Below are positions 49,631-58,731 of a DNA stretch of 64,000 nucleotides, one piece after another. The stretch's first letter is position 1; each line of letters opens with the position of its first letter. A program made the position numbers and the translations under genes. Origin of the DNA: an uncultured Candidatus Saccharibacteria bacterium (GTDB lineage Bacteria; Patescibacteriota; Saccharimonadia; Saccharimonadales; Saccharimonadaceae); the NCBI GenBank assembly GCA_938041435.1, contig CALISR010000007.1, positions 111,111-175,110 of the forward strand, written 5' to 3'. A model generated the notes under the pieces. That model saw only the letters and a list, made by a program, of their open reading frames with translations, made no database searches and was not told the DNA's origin.

Positions 49631-50382
49631 TTTTTCTCCTTAACTATTTCTTTATCATATATACGAATATCCTGGTTTTCGTGAAGTATTTTTGCTATTT
49701 CATCTTCTAAGAGCACTATGCTGTGCTTGGTACCATTTTCGTACCATTGGTATATCAGTTTAGTTTCAGCAGGAACATCCTTAATAATCTGCAACAACTG
49801 CTTGACTCGCTCATAGTGTACTAACGAAGAAGCATCGCTTTGCGCAGTTACTTCTAGCTTATAGAGTATACTTTGGCTATGCTTATGTGCTACCTCTTGA
49901 AATAACGGCAAAGCCTTAGTGTCTGTAACAGCATTGCCAATTTCGCCTGTTGCTATATCCACGGTAGACACGTACGATCCAGCCATTATTTTATCGACCA
50001 TCGGTTTTATTCTTGCCATTTCTTGCATGCCCCATAGTGTATCTACATAATCATCCCATGGATCTGAAAGTGACATCATCACCTTAAAGAGAAGTTTTTT
50101 GTTCGCTACAGGATGAGCTACCGCTTCAAACCACCCCCGCACCGCGAACCCACTTCCGTTTCGTATTGGTTTCTCGACAACAAATTCCTCATTATACTTG
50201 TTACGTAAGTACGTCTTCATTGTCGCTTGAGCTTGACCAGCCTCGATATCTAACTTAAGATAAAATCCACCGACGAGGAAAAGCATAACGGTCGTTGGAA
50301 TAATGATGACGTAGAGGATACCACGGAGAAGAATGGTGCGGAAGCTTAGTTTATCGTTGTCACCTAGTTTCTTATTGCGCAT
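49627..50382 (-). CDS. Candidate immunity membrane protein 5
   Basis: 251 residues from ATG 50382 (GAGGG upstream). Signature KLSFRTILLRGILYVIIIPT, one helix, then QAQATMKTYLRNKYNEEFVV and KPIRNGSGFAVRGW. First of the array, 69 nt of spacer plus promoter repeat after the VirD4-like gene. Coupled to fragment A by ATGA. Function inferred. Confidence 0.7.
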   Translation of the reverse strand: MRNKKLGDNDKLSFRTILLRGILYVIIIPTTVMLFLVGGFYLKLDIEAGQAQATMKTYLRNKYNEEFVVEKPIRNGSGFAVRGWFEAVAHPVANKKLLFKVMMSLSDPWDDYVDTLWGMQEMARIKPMVDKIMAGSYVSTVDIATGEIGNAVTDTKALPLFQEVAHKHSQSILYKLEVTAQSDASSLVHYERVKQLLQIIKDVPAETKLIYQWYENGTKHSIVLLEDEIAKILHENQDIRIYDKEIVKEKK

Positions 50383-50410
50383 GTTTTCTACCCTCACCCC
50401 CTACTTTCTA

Positions 50411-50442
50411 CTCTGTGACTATTCTAGCACGAATATAGAACT
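50411..50442 (-). promoter_or_regulatory. Repeated promoter module, copy before immunity gene 5
   Basis: Minus strand: AGTTCTATATTCGTGCTAGAATAG then TCACAGAG; TGC-TAGAAT is an extended -10. It allows the array to be transcribed independently of the T4SS. Confidence 0.6.
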
Positions 50443-50510
50443 TCTGATTTCCCTTTTATACGCTATATCTGTCTAGATACCACATCGATAAACAGTCTCC
50501 ATCCTACTCC

Positions 50511-53090
50511 TCATTCCTTATCAATCACCTCAATCATCAGTTTTTCTTCTGTTTTACCATGCTCACTCGATGGCCGAAGCTCTGTATCGTGGCGCTTTGG
50601 TGGTGTGTTGATATCCTTTCTATCGTCTGCTCGTTCTCCTGCGTATTGTCGGCGTGAATGAGTAATCACTGCCTGCTGCACAGCATCACTCCCAGAGCTT
50701 GTTAGTAGTAGCGTCTCACCAGAAAGGGGCTCCTGGGCGTGTACTGCTGCAAGGCAAGCATAGTACTGATGGGCTGGCAAACGACTAATCTCCCCTGCCT
50801 CAATAAAGGGCCAAAACAGTGGTAGCAGGCGCTGTTCGTCTTGTGGGCTGCCGGTTCGAAAGCAAATGATCGTACCAACATTTGCAAGGATAATATTTAC
50901 TGTCTGTTGGTCGCGTTGTTGTGCAGTCGATTGTTCTGCCATAATCATAAATACACCGTATTTGCGACTTTCTGACAGCATCTGCACAAAAGACGTGGTA
51001 GCAAAATTCTGAAATTCATCAACATAAATATAAAACGGGCGACGCCGCACTTGTGGCATGCGTGCTCGGCGCAAGCTCGCCAATTGGAGTTTTGCAAGGA
51101 TTGTCACGCCAAAGAGCTCCGCAGTATCTTCACCGAGTCGTCCTTTCGAAACATTACATATGAGAACTTTGCCAGAGTTAATAATATCATCAAAATCTAT
51201 CGTCGACTTTGGTTGCTCAAGAATACGCTTAGCTGAAGCGGAGAATAAGAAACGACCAATTTTTGCTGTAATCCCTGCTGTCATCTTTACCTTCTGCATA
51301 CCACCAGCTTTACCAAATTCTTGCTCCCAAAAGCTGGCTAAATCCTTATTTGTAAGCGTCTTGATGACACGTCGTCGATACTGAGTATTATTCAGCAGAT
51401 CAAACACGGTAAAGAGTGTTGCATCCTTCTGCGTGAGTGCGGTCTGCACTGCATTACGCAAGACATATTCGATACGATGACCTCCGGCGTCATCATCGCT
51501 AAAAAGCTTGCGAAACACCGAAACAACTGACTCAGTAATGAGATCCTTTTCTCGAAGCAAGGCAGTCCCCTCGAGTCCTGGCGGTATCTCGAGAAGGTTA
51601 AGACCAAGTGGATAGTCCAGATCATCTGGGTTAACGTAGACAACATCCTTTATGCGTTTTGGTGGAACATAGCGCAGCATCGTTTCTGCCATATCGCCAT
51701 GCGGATCAATAATTGCAAGCCCATTACCTTGTTCCATATCCTGCACAATCTGATATTGCAACATGGTTGTCTTGCCACTACCCGTTCCTCCAACGATATA
51801 CTGGTGGCGAGCACGTTCTGCCTCGGTAAGGCCAATTGGTGTCTCAATGCCATGATGACGATTGAGGCCAATTACAACCGAAAAATCTGGATGGTCCTTG
51901 AGAGAAATTGGTGCTGATAGCGTGCGACTCAATGATACGATACGGTTGTCTACCTGACTACTGTCATGCGGCACAAAGTGGTAGAGGCTTGCCAGCTCGG
52001 TTGAAGCAAGTGTGAGCGTGTTCCACGGCATAAATGATGGTAATCGGTTGACTGCATTATACTGCCGTATTGTTGCCAGAATAGGTATGTTGTATGTTGC
52101 TTTAAGCAGCTGATGTGGTGGCGCACTATAGCCAGTCATAGCGGTTTTCAACACTTCGGCATGGCGTTTTGCATCAGAGCTTGTCACTAAAATACGCAAA
52201 TTGGCACGAAAGAGTGGCTTGGTCACTTTCTGGTAAATACTTTGCATCATTGCAAGCTCAAAGGTGCCACGTGCCCATGGCTGGTCGCGGTCAACGCGCG
52301 GCTGGGAGCGTTGCACCGTATGGTAATGGCTCGCTGTAAGATGGCTTGTAATATCGCTCACTATACTTGCACCTATACCAGTTATTATTTTAAGCAGCGC
52401 CATTAGCTTCCCTCCACCGCTCAACCTGTCGCGATAATTATCCTGCAGAATATTTTCATTATGAATCAGTCTCTCTGCCGCTCGCTCCGCCCCACGTACC
52501 CGGGTTGGCGAGAAAACAAGCTGAAAGGTAATCTCCTCGTCGTCGCTCAGACCAGTCATTGCATGGATCACGTAGCTCAGTGGATCTCTTTGTTGGGATG
52601 CTGTGAGAAGTGTCAGTGGTAACATATAGTGGCCAGCCTCGCGAAATTCAACCACCAGCGTTGGCTTCGTGATATTTCGCGTGATCTCGCGCACTTTTGC
52701 TTCAGGGAGATGTGTCATGATAGCTTTCTGCAGGGCTTGCATTTTTGCATGCTCAACCTGTACAAGATAGCGAACACCGCTCTGACGCGTCGCAACAATC
52801 TCACAACTTAGTACTGACACGCGGCGCACTATACGATCACTATATGGCCGTGCTGCTGTAAATCCATGAATGACAGTAAAGAATTGTTCAACTGCTTCCG
52901 GTGTTTTTGTTGCTGCAGCTGGTGGCGTTATTTCGAGCCAGACAAGCGATCGACGCATCAGATAGCGACGGTTGTTGATGCACCACAAGATGATAACAAG
53001 ACACCACACCACTCCTCCCCCGATGAGTACACAAACACCTAGCGTGGCATACCATACGATGTCATGTGCGATGGAAGCTGTGGCGTCCAT
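50511..53090 (-). CDS. T4SS VirD4/HerA-like ATPase (coupling-protein candidate)
   Basis: 859 residues. Two N-terminal helices (about 12-40), an about 350-residue region that may be periplasmic/cytoplasmic adaptor, then a HerA/TraD-type motor: Walker A VGGTGSGKTTMLQ, LAIIDPHGDM, Walker B FYIYVDEFQNF and MAEQSTAQ. The C-terminal tail is charged. Coupling proteins recruit substrates to the secretion channel. It starts inside the 3' end of the CHAP gene (52-nt overlap) with AGGAG 7 nt before the ATG. Last T4SS gene before the immunity-lipase array. Confidence 0.85.
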   Translation of the reverse strand: MDATASIAHDIVWYATLGVCVLIGGGVVWCLVIILWCINNRRYLMRRSLVWLEITPPAAATKTPEAVEQFFTVIHGFTAARPYSDRIVRRVSVLSCEIVATRQSGVRYLVQVEHAKMQALQKAIMTHLPEAKVREITRNITKPTLVVEFREAGHYMLPLTLLTASQQRDPLSYVIHAMTGLSDDEEITFQLVFSPTRVRGAERAAERLIHNENILQDNYRDRLSGGGKLMALLKIITGIGASIVSDITSHLTASHYHTVQRSQPRVDRDQPWARGTFELAMMQSIYQKVTKPLFRANLRILVTSSDAKRHAEVLKTAMTGYSAPPHQLLKATYNIPILATIRQYNAVNRLPSFMPWNTLTLASTELASLYHFVPHDSSQVDNRIVSLSRTLSAPISLKDHPDFSVVIGLNRHHGIETPIGLTEAERARHQYIVGGTGSGKTTMLQYQIVQDMEQGNGLAIIDPHGDMAETMLRYVPPKRIKDVVYVNPDDLDYPLGLNLLEIPPGLEGTALLREKDLITESVVSVFRKLFSDDDAGGHRIEYVLRNAVQTALTQKDATLFTVFDLLNNTQYRRRVIKTLTNKDLASFWEQEFGKAGGMQKVKMTAGITAKIGRFLFSASAKRILEQPKSTIDFDDIINSGKVLICNVSKGRLGEDTAELFGVTILAKLQLASLRRARMPQVRRRPFYIYVDEFQNFATTSFVQMLSESRKYGVFMIMAEQSTAQQRDQQTVNIILANVGTIICFRTGSPQDEQRLLPLFWPFIEAGEISRLPAHQYYACLAAVHAQEPLSGETLLLTSSGSDAVQQAVITHSRRQYAGERADDRKDINTPPKRHDTELRPSSEHGKTEEKLMIEVIDKE

Positions 53091-53647
53091 AATGATGCTC
53101 CTGTCTTAGTATGAATAAAATGAGCAGATTGGGCTGCATCTTTTGGGAACGTGCGCCGGGAGACAACATTAAGCGTTGGTGCATTCATCTCAGAAATTGT
53201 CCATTCGCCTATTCCATCATCGACGTGAATGACGTAAGCAACGTGACCATAGCCGCCCTCATCCGTTTGGTAGACTGCACCAACTGCTGGCGTCTGATCA
53301 ACAACATACCCATCGCGCCTCGCATAATCGTCCCAGGTGTTAGCATTGCCCCATGTTGTTGGGATGGGGCTGCCAGCCCACTTGCGCATTGCATACGCCC
53401 ACCAGGTACAGTTACCCCATGCATAGGTGTTATCTGGCATTGCCTCGCCACGATAAAAACCCTGTTTTTCGGCTGCATGTGCGCTTGGTGTATGTTTAAG
53501 AAAAGATACTGTTGGCGCGCCCAAAGAAAGTACGCTGATGATTGGCAGAAGGAAGAGCACTGCAAGCGTCACGATACTGAGGAGAATCAACCGCCACACT
53601 CGAAAGCCAACACCAAAACGAAGTACCTGCATAATCACATCAATCAT
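53039..53647 (-). CDS. CHAP-domain peptidoglycan hydrolase of the T4SS
   Basis: 202 residues. N-terminal membrane anchor (about 15-42), then a CHAP domain: YAWGNCTWWAYAM with the catalytic Cys, TPAVGAVYQTDEGGYGHVAYV with His, and an Asn/Glu in ISEMNAP. Amidase/endopeptidase activity opens the cell wall for the secretion channel, the VirB1 role. ATGA-coupled to the VirB4-like gene. Confidence 0.9.
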   Translation of the reverse strand: MIDVIMQVLRFGVGFRVWRLILLSIVTLAVLFLLPIISVLSLGAPTVSFLKHTPSAHAAEKQGFYRGEAMPDNTYAWGNCTWWAYAMRKWAGSPIPTTWGNANTWDDYARRDGYVVDQTPAVGAVYQTDEGGYGHVAYVIHVDDGIGEWTISEMNAPTLNVVSRRTFPKDAAQSAHFIHTKTGASLWTPQLPSHMTSYGMPR

Positions 53648-55404
53648 GTGCCATATACCTCTGCCGGGTCAGTTGTAATACACGGGTGCTCATGCTCAGC
53701 TGCGACAATCTTGACAGCAACATGTTGTTGATCAGCAATCAGCAGTGCATCACCTCGCTCACACGTCAATAAAAAGCTATGCTCATATTCACTCAATCCA
53801 AACTCATCAACCACGCCCTTGATTGTTGTTGTATCTTGGCGCATCAAGATCCGCATTGCACTTTGCGACGCAATAGCACGCCCGTATTCATTATGGAGAA
53901 AGTCGTTCGCTTGCTGCGAAATTATCGAGACACCTAGGTAGTATTTGCGAGCACGCCGCACCAGTCCAGCGACAAATCGTGCTGACTCTTCATGTTGTAG
54001 CAGAAGCCAGCCTTCATCAATTACCAGCAAATGCTTTGCAGGGTGCGCCATTACACGGTGATTAACAAAATGAGCAATGATCAGCATCATGATCTGACGA
54101 AGATTTTCTGGCATATCCTTGATGTCAAACACCACTAAGCGGTTATCAAGGGTAACATTCGTGGGTTCATTAAATACATGGGCCAGCGAACCAGAGACAT
54201 ACTTCTCAAGCTTCTCGCATAGTTTTGTTTGGCGACGCTTGCGCAGCTCTGCATAGAGGTCTGCAAGTAGTGGTGGTTGCTGCTTTGCCTTTTTATAAAT
54301 TCCAACAAGTGCCTTATCAACCGCTGCTTTTTCGCGAGCCGATAAACCCTCGACCATCAGACTAATAATCTCCATCACATCTTGCATATGCTCGGCACTA
54401 CCGTCAGTGTCGCGATACGTTGTTGCTGTATCAAATGGATTGATCTTTTGCTTACTTCGTGTCGATAGCTTTATATATGTGCCATGACATGACTCCGTCA
54501 ATCGCTGGTATTCTCGCTCAGGGTCAATCACAATTACTCGCGTTCCTTGCATCAACTGGCGAATAATTTCCACCTTCGTTGTGTAGCTTTTACCCGCACC
54601 AGATTGAGCAAACGTAATCGAATTTGCATTTGGTAAGCAAAATCGATCAACAATAACCAGCGAGTTATTTGACGCATTCACTCCATACAAAATACCTGTC
54701 TCATGGACTAATTCTGACGACATAAACGGAAACGTCAGAGCTGCACTTGAGCTATCGAGATTCCGTCTTTGCGCCAGCTGGTCATCACCACGGGGCATAA
54801 TAGCCTGCAGCGCTTCAAGCTGTTGGTAGCGAGCCACTTTTGCATAAAACAGCTGCGCTGATAGATTTGCTTCGAGAAGCCGTGTTGTTTTATCCAGTTC
54901 CGCTTTACTGTCGGCTCGGACACACACATACACCGCAAGCTGAAACAGTTTCTCTTGCCCACGCTGAATTTTATCGCGTAGCTCAATTGCCGACTCAAGT
55001 GGATCACTAATTTCGGAACCAACAATTTTGCCATCGCGCACCATTGCTCGACGCATCGACTCAAGCTCGGTAATCTTGCGCTGCAGCTTCGGTAAGGCGA
55101 CATGCGCATTAACCTCGTGGAGGTGGTAGCTCATATCGCTATCATGATGAAACGTTATCAGGCTATCCATCCAGCCTGAGCTGGCAACGAATGGATAGCC
55201 AACAATTGCAAGCGTGCGCATATAAACACCATCAATACATACATGGTCAGCCTGTTCTTGTAATCCAGCATACGTTATGACATCAATCATATCTTGTTCA
55301 CCAAAGAGAATGTCTCGTTCGTGTTGCTGCGCAGGACGCTTCTTTGGTTGGAGCTGCATCTGTGCTTGGAGCCAACCAACCAGTTTTATAAAATGCTTCG
55401 TCAT
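53644..55404 (-). CDS. T4SS ATPase VirB4-like
   Basis: 586 residues. N-terminal region with LPKLQRKITELESMRR, then the motor: Walker A SGAGKSYTTK, VIVIDPEREYQRL, Walker B LLVIDEGWLLL and SIISQQANDFL, typical for VirB4/TraC C-terminal domains. It energises pilus or channel assembly. AAAGGAG and an ATGA overlap tie it to the preceding gene. Confidence 0.9.
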   Translation of the reverse strand: MTKHFIKLVGWLQAQMQLQPKKRPAQQHERDILFGEQDMIDVITYAGLQEQADHVCIDGVYMRTLAIVGYPFVASSGWMDSLITFHHDSDMSYHLHEVNAHVALPKLQRKITELESMRRAMVRDGKIVGSEISDPLESAIELRDKIQRGQEKLFQLAVYVCVRADSKAELDKTTRLLEANLSAQLFYAKVARYQQLEALQAIMPRGDDQLAQRRNLDSSSAALTFPFMSSELVHETGILYGVNASNNSLVIVDRFCLPNANSITFAQSGAGKSYTTKVEIIRQLMQGTRVIVIDPEREYQRLTESCHGTYIKLSTRSKQKINPFDTATTYRDTDGSAEHMQDVMEIISLMVEGLSAREKAAVDKALVGIYKKAKQQPPLLADLYAELRKRRQTKLCEKLEKYVSGSLAHVFNEPTNVTLDNRLVVFDIKDMPENLRQIMMLIIAHFVNHRVMAHPAKHLLVIDEGWLLLQHEESARFVAGLVRRARKYYLGVSIISQQANDFLHNEYGRAIASQSAMRILMRQDTTTIKGVVDEFGLSEYEHSFLLTCERGDALLIADQQHVAVKIVAAEHEHPCITTDPAEVYGT

Positions 55405-56033
55405 GATATCTTCTCCTTTTGCACAAGCGTCTGATGAATCATACGAAGCGCTTGCTCAGTCAGTGGCTGCGTTTTTGCCTGAATCGGGCTATAAAAGCTA
55501 TAAAATAATTCAAGCACTGCCAAACTATCAAGCGGATATGTTCGCATACCCAGGCGCGCCATGCCTTTTGCAAGGATATCAGCTCGAAGCAGGAGTTGCT
55601 CACGAATAAATGAGCCATCTACCTTCTCAGTTGGCTGATATGGAATAACGATATAAAAGCGACGTGTCATAATGGTATTATTCGCAATCAGAGAACGGAT
55701 GAATGCTCGATAGCGTTGCAATTGCTCTTGGTACATTGGTACTGTCTCAGCCTGCTGCTGCGCATGTAATTCAGCAAGATAGGCATTCATCGTGATCTTG
55801 CGGGTCCGCACGAGGATCTGAATTGGCCAGCTGATCGAGTTGAGAAAACTCTCATATGTATCAATAATCACATCTTGTTCTTCCTCACTCCGCAGCTCAA
55901 AGTTTACGGCCGATACCGATACAATCATTCGATATCGTCTGCCCGGTAATTCCAACACTCCATCCTGCACGCCTTGTATTGCAATTTGCTGGCGAGCACT
56001 CGCTTTCTTAGTTGACTTGTGTAATCCGAACAT
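55401..56033 (-). CDS. T4SS VirB4 N-terminal-domain-like protein (TraC-N type)
   Basis: 210 residues. Starts MFGLHKSTKKASARQQIAIQ, then GVLELPGRRYRMIVSVSAVNFELRS, EEEQDVIIDTYESFLNSI and PIQILVRTRKI. This is the N-terminal domain that larger VirB4 proteins carry in cis; here it is a separate gene, ATGA-coupled to the motor gene, as I recall for other CPR T4SS loci. No P-loop. Start supported by AAAGGAGG. Confidence 0.8.
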   Translation of the reverse strand: MFGLHKSTKKASARQQIAIQGVQDGVLELPGRRYRMIVSVSAVNFELRSEEEQDVIIDTYESFLNSISWPIQILVRTRKITMNAYLAELHAQQQAETVPMYQEQLQRYRAFIRSLIANNTIMTRRFYIVIPYQPTEKVDGSFIREQLLLRADILAKGMARLGMRTYPLDSLAVLELFYSFYSPIQAKTQPLTEQALRMIHQTLVQKEKIS

Positions 56034-56526
56034 GAACGCCTCCTTTTGTATCAGTTGCTATGCGTATGTGAGCCGCGGGGTCATCAATCACAGCACGAGC
56101 TTTGGCTCTCGCCGACGCATCAAGATGAACTGGCTGATGGCGACTCACTGTACGAGGTGATGCGTGTGCTGATATATGTGCTTGGTCATCTTTATCTTTG
56201 TCTTTATCTCTTTGGCGATACGCCGTCGTATTTTTATCTGCAACATAATACATTGGACGCTGGTTATAGCGAACGATTATACTCACCCAGTGAGCGAGAA
56301 TGACTCCCCTGACCCGTATCGACAATATACTACCAACCGTCAACACAGCCGCTATGATGCCATATTTATACCACGCTTCACCCATCATTGGCGGCAACAC
56401 GACAAACACCCCAGCTCCACATAATATGGCACTCACTAAAATAAGAATTTGCATAAAGCCAAGGCAACCGATAATTCGATCCTCTACCGTAGTAACCTGA
56501 GCTGGTACAACTGATACTCTCATCAT
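56008..56526 (-). CDS. PrgI-family T4SS membrane protein
   Basis: 172 residues. Two adjacent helices (about 20-45 and 55-72) near the N-terminus, TTVEDRIIGCLGFMQILILV and WYKYGIIAAVLTVGSILSI, then a charged cytoplasmic tail. PrgI-like proteins (VirB3-like) accompany VirB4 in Gram-positive T4SS. It overlaps the VirB6-like stop by ATGA and the next gene by 26 nt. Confidence 0.8.
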   Translation of the reverse strand: MMRVSVVPAQVTTVEDRIIGCLGFMQILILVSAILCGAGVFVVLPPMMGEAWYKYGIIAAVLTVGSILSIRVRGVILAHWVSIIVRYNQRPMYYVADKNTTAYRQRDKDKDKDDQAHISAHASPRTVSRHQPVHLDASARAKARAVIDDPAAHIRIATDTKGGVHVRITQVN

Positions 56527-57956
56527 TTCCTCCCTTTTTCTTGTGGCGATACACGCTGATGCGATGGTGTATCACGCTGCACTCGTTTCGTCGTGTACAC
56601 AGATGGTGGCGTGCCAAGTGGCTGATGGACTGGTTGCGCTTTTATCGATGGCACAGGTAACTGTGTCATCTTTGGCCGTAATGCAGTACGTATCCGTGTC
56701 TTCACCGTAAAGGTTTTCTGCCTCACTCGCGCCATTGTGCGCTGCGCAAGCATTGAATGAGGTCCAGCCACGTAGTTGATGCCATTGATAAACTGTCCGC
56801 CAAGCTTCTTCATCGAGCGAGTACCCATACCGACATAGCTCAGTTGCAGCATTACTCCTTGCACTTTGAGCAACATCACAATTGTCGCAATTCCAGTGAC
56901 AATTGCCATCAGGACACCACTCCCTTGTGGCGCTTGAGCAAGGCCGACTAGCAGCGACGAGGCTAACTGCAAAATAACAACATGAATAAAAATAACGAAT
57001 ATCGTTGTCAGGTATGTTTTGAGGGCAGTCTCAGCAAAATCACGAAACCCTGGCACAAGCCAGAGCAAACTCACTACTGGTGATAGGACCGTACCAATGT
57101 AGAGTGTCACAAGTCGCATGACGTAATAAATAAGGAGCACGACTGCACAAACAACAAAGACGATCATAATACAAAGTGCTGCAATGCCCTGGCCAGCAGT
57201 CTTCTCTACGACGCCAGTCAATGTGCGCCAAACTGGTGTCGCACCAGACACCTGTCCAATCGCCGTTATAAGGACATTCGACAAGCTAATCACGCTATCA
57301 ATAAGAAAGATTGAGCTATTCATGAGCAAGAAAATTAATCCAACTCGTGGTAATATCTGCTTTGTATCAACCTCTTCTAGCCCAAAGCTTTGCGCGCTCA
57401 TTATCTGGAGTCCAAGTAAGCCAAGAACAAGAACTAATAGACTATTAGCAATGCCCGTCATGACAAGCCACAGATTAAAGACACTCTTATTTGTTGCCAT
57501 CAGCGGTGTTGTCGTGGTAAAAAACTCAAGCGCATGCAGCACTGGTGCAGCGAGCGTATTGAGAATGGTTGAGCATAGTCCTGTTATCATTGTGATGACT
57601 GTCTCAAGGAGCCCATTTTGCTGCGACTTTGTTTGTATGGTCTCAAGGTGAGGTAATGTTGCATGCTCAGCAGCCTGCGGCGAACCATACGCTTGTGTCA
57701 GGACAGCAACCAGTGTCGTCGCTGCAAGCACAAGCACGAGCCCAAGGATTGCTTTCTTGACGAGCTCTTTTGCGTGCTCCAGCTGGTCTGGCTTGCCGCG
57801 GCTCATCATATATTGATAGCCAGCATACACAATAAACAACACGCATATCAGTGAGGCGACAGCAGTAAGGATATGCATTGCTGGCGCTACAAAGTCACGC
57901 ACTGTCTTGAGCGCACTCGCCGTATCAGCAAAGAAGAATAAACTAGTGCTTCTCAT
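56523..57956 (-). CDS. VirB6/TrbL-like T4SS channel protein with N-terminal pilin-like domain
   Basis: 477 residues from ATG 57956 (GGAGG upstream). Residues 15-110 repeat the two-helix pattern of the neighbouring pilin: YAGYQYMMSRGKPDQLEHAK versus IGGLTYITSSGNPEQLDRAK, followed by a second helix. From about 110, at least five more helices with the VirB6-like central block VMRLVTLYIGTVLSPVVSLLW. Basic, proline-rich cytoplasmic tail. So it looks like a VirB2-type domain fused to VirB6. Confidence 0.82.
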   Translation of the reverse strand: MRSTSLFFFADTASALKTVRDFVAPAMHILTAVASLICVLFIVYAGYQYMMSRGKPDQLEHAKELVKKAILGLVLVLAATTLVAVLTQAYGSPQAAEHATLPHLETIQTKSQQNGLLETVITMITGLCSTILNTLAAPVLHALEFFTTTTPLMATNKSVFNLWLVMTGIANSLLVLVLGLLGLQIMSAQSFGLEEVDTKQILPRVGLIFLLMNSSIFLIDSVISLSNVLITAIGQVSGATPVWRTLTGVVEKTAGQGIAALCIMIVFVVCAVVLLIYYVMRLVTLYIGTVLSPVVSLLWLVPGFRDFAETALKTYLTTIFVIFIHVVILQLASSLLVGLAQAPQGSGVLMAIVTGIATIVMLLKVQGVMLQLSYVGMGTRSMKKLGGQFINGINYVAGPHSMLAQRTMARVRQKTFTVKTRIRTALRPKMTQLPVPSIKAQPVHQPLGTPPSVYTTKRVQRDTPSHQRVSPQEKGRK

Positions 57957-57960
57957 TTCT

Positions 57961-58299
57961 CTAGCCTCCAAACGACTGATGTGCCAACGATGTAACAAGG
58001 TTAGTCAAGACATACGCGGCAATAACAACCACCAAGCCGACCGCCGACCAGGTGATAGTGCGCTTTGCCCGATCAAGCTGCTCTGGATTACCCGAGCTCG
58101 TAATATACGTGAGGCCACCAATAACAAAAAATCCAGTCGCAATTAAGCCAGCTAATCCCGCCACGACCTGGATAATATTTCTAATGAAATTTTCGATATT
58201 ACTCACCCCGACTGGTGCTGCATACACAGCACCACCCATCATAATTGATACTCCTACAGCAACCCCAGCTGCAATGCAATAACTACTTTTTTGTGTCAT
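57961..58299 (-). CDS. VirB2/TrbC-like T4SS pilin
   Basis: 112 residues from ATG 58299 (AAGGGAGGT upstream). Signal peptide (about residues 1-27, ending VYA), then two helices: IIQVVAGLAGLIATGFFVIGGLTYI and TITWSAVGLVVVIAAYVLTNLV, separated by TSSGNPEQLDRAK, the pattern of CPR VirB2-like pilins. First gene of the T4SS operon; an 8-bp inverted repeat GACAGAAA...TTTCTGTC (58313-58345) lies in its leader. Confidence 0.87.
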   Translation of the reverse strand: MTQKSSYCIAAGVAVGVSIMMGGAVYAAPVGVSNIENFIRNIIQVVAGLAGLIATGFFVIGGLTYITSSGNPEQLDRAKRTITWSAVGLVVVIAAYVLTNLVTSLAHQSFGG

Positions 58300-58312
58300 A
58301 ATTACCTCCCTT

Positions 58313-58345
58313 GACAGAAATAAAACTTTCTTGTGTGTTTCTGTC
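58313..58345 (-). promoter_or_regulatory. Hairpin in the T4SS operon leader
   Basis: GACAGAAA (58313-58320) and TTTCTGTC (58338-58345), loop 17 nt, placed directly before the pilin Shine-Dalgarno. It could regulate translation of the first T4SS gene. Confidence 0.4.
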
Positions 58346-58731
58346 ATGTTTTACGGTAGCAAGCAATACAACAGGTGACAAGACGGCACTTTTAGGGAAG
58401 GTACCATACTTTGTGTGCGTTAGTTTCTTGATAGTGCAGCACGATATCAGAGGTTATCTGTCAATAGATGCATCACATAATTGTTCAATTATTCCACTAT
58501 ATTGGATCATGTTTTGTGTTATTCTTGCAGCATTATTGAGCAGCGTAAGTACAATAAAACCGCTCCCTTCAGAAGATAGTGGTATCGCAAGCACCATTCT
58601 CTTTTGTCGGCGCAGCACAACATCTGTGGGAGTTAACACGCTATGGGAACGACACCTTCGTTACAAAAAGTGTGCCTTATACTGAGCACCAGCATCCTGA
58701 TTACTAGCGCACGGCTATTGATATATACATT
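58346..58731. other. Intergenic region upstream of the T4SS
   Basis: No convincing gene. It should hold the T4SS operon promoter; the best match on the minus strand is TTGTCA with 17-nt spacing to a weak TACCGT, so I do not call it. Confidence 0.4.
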
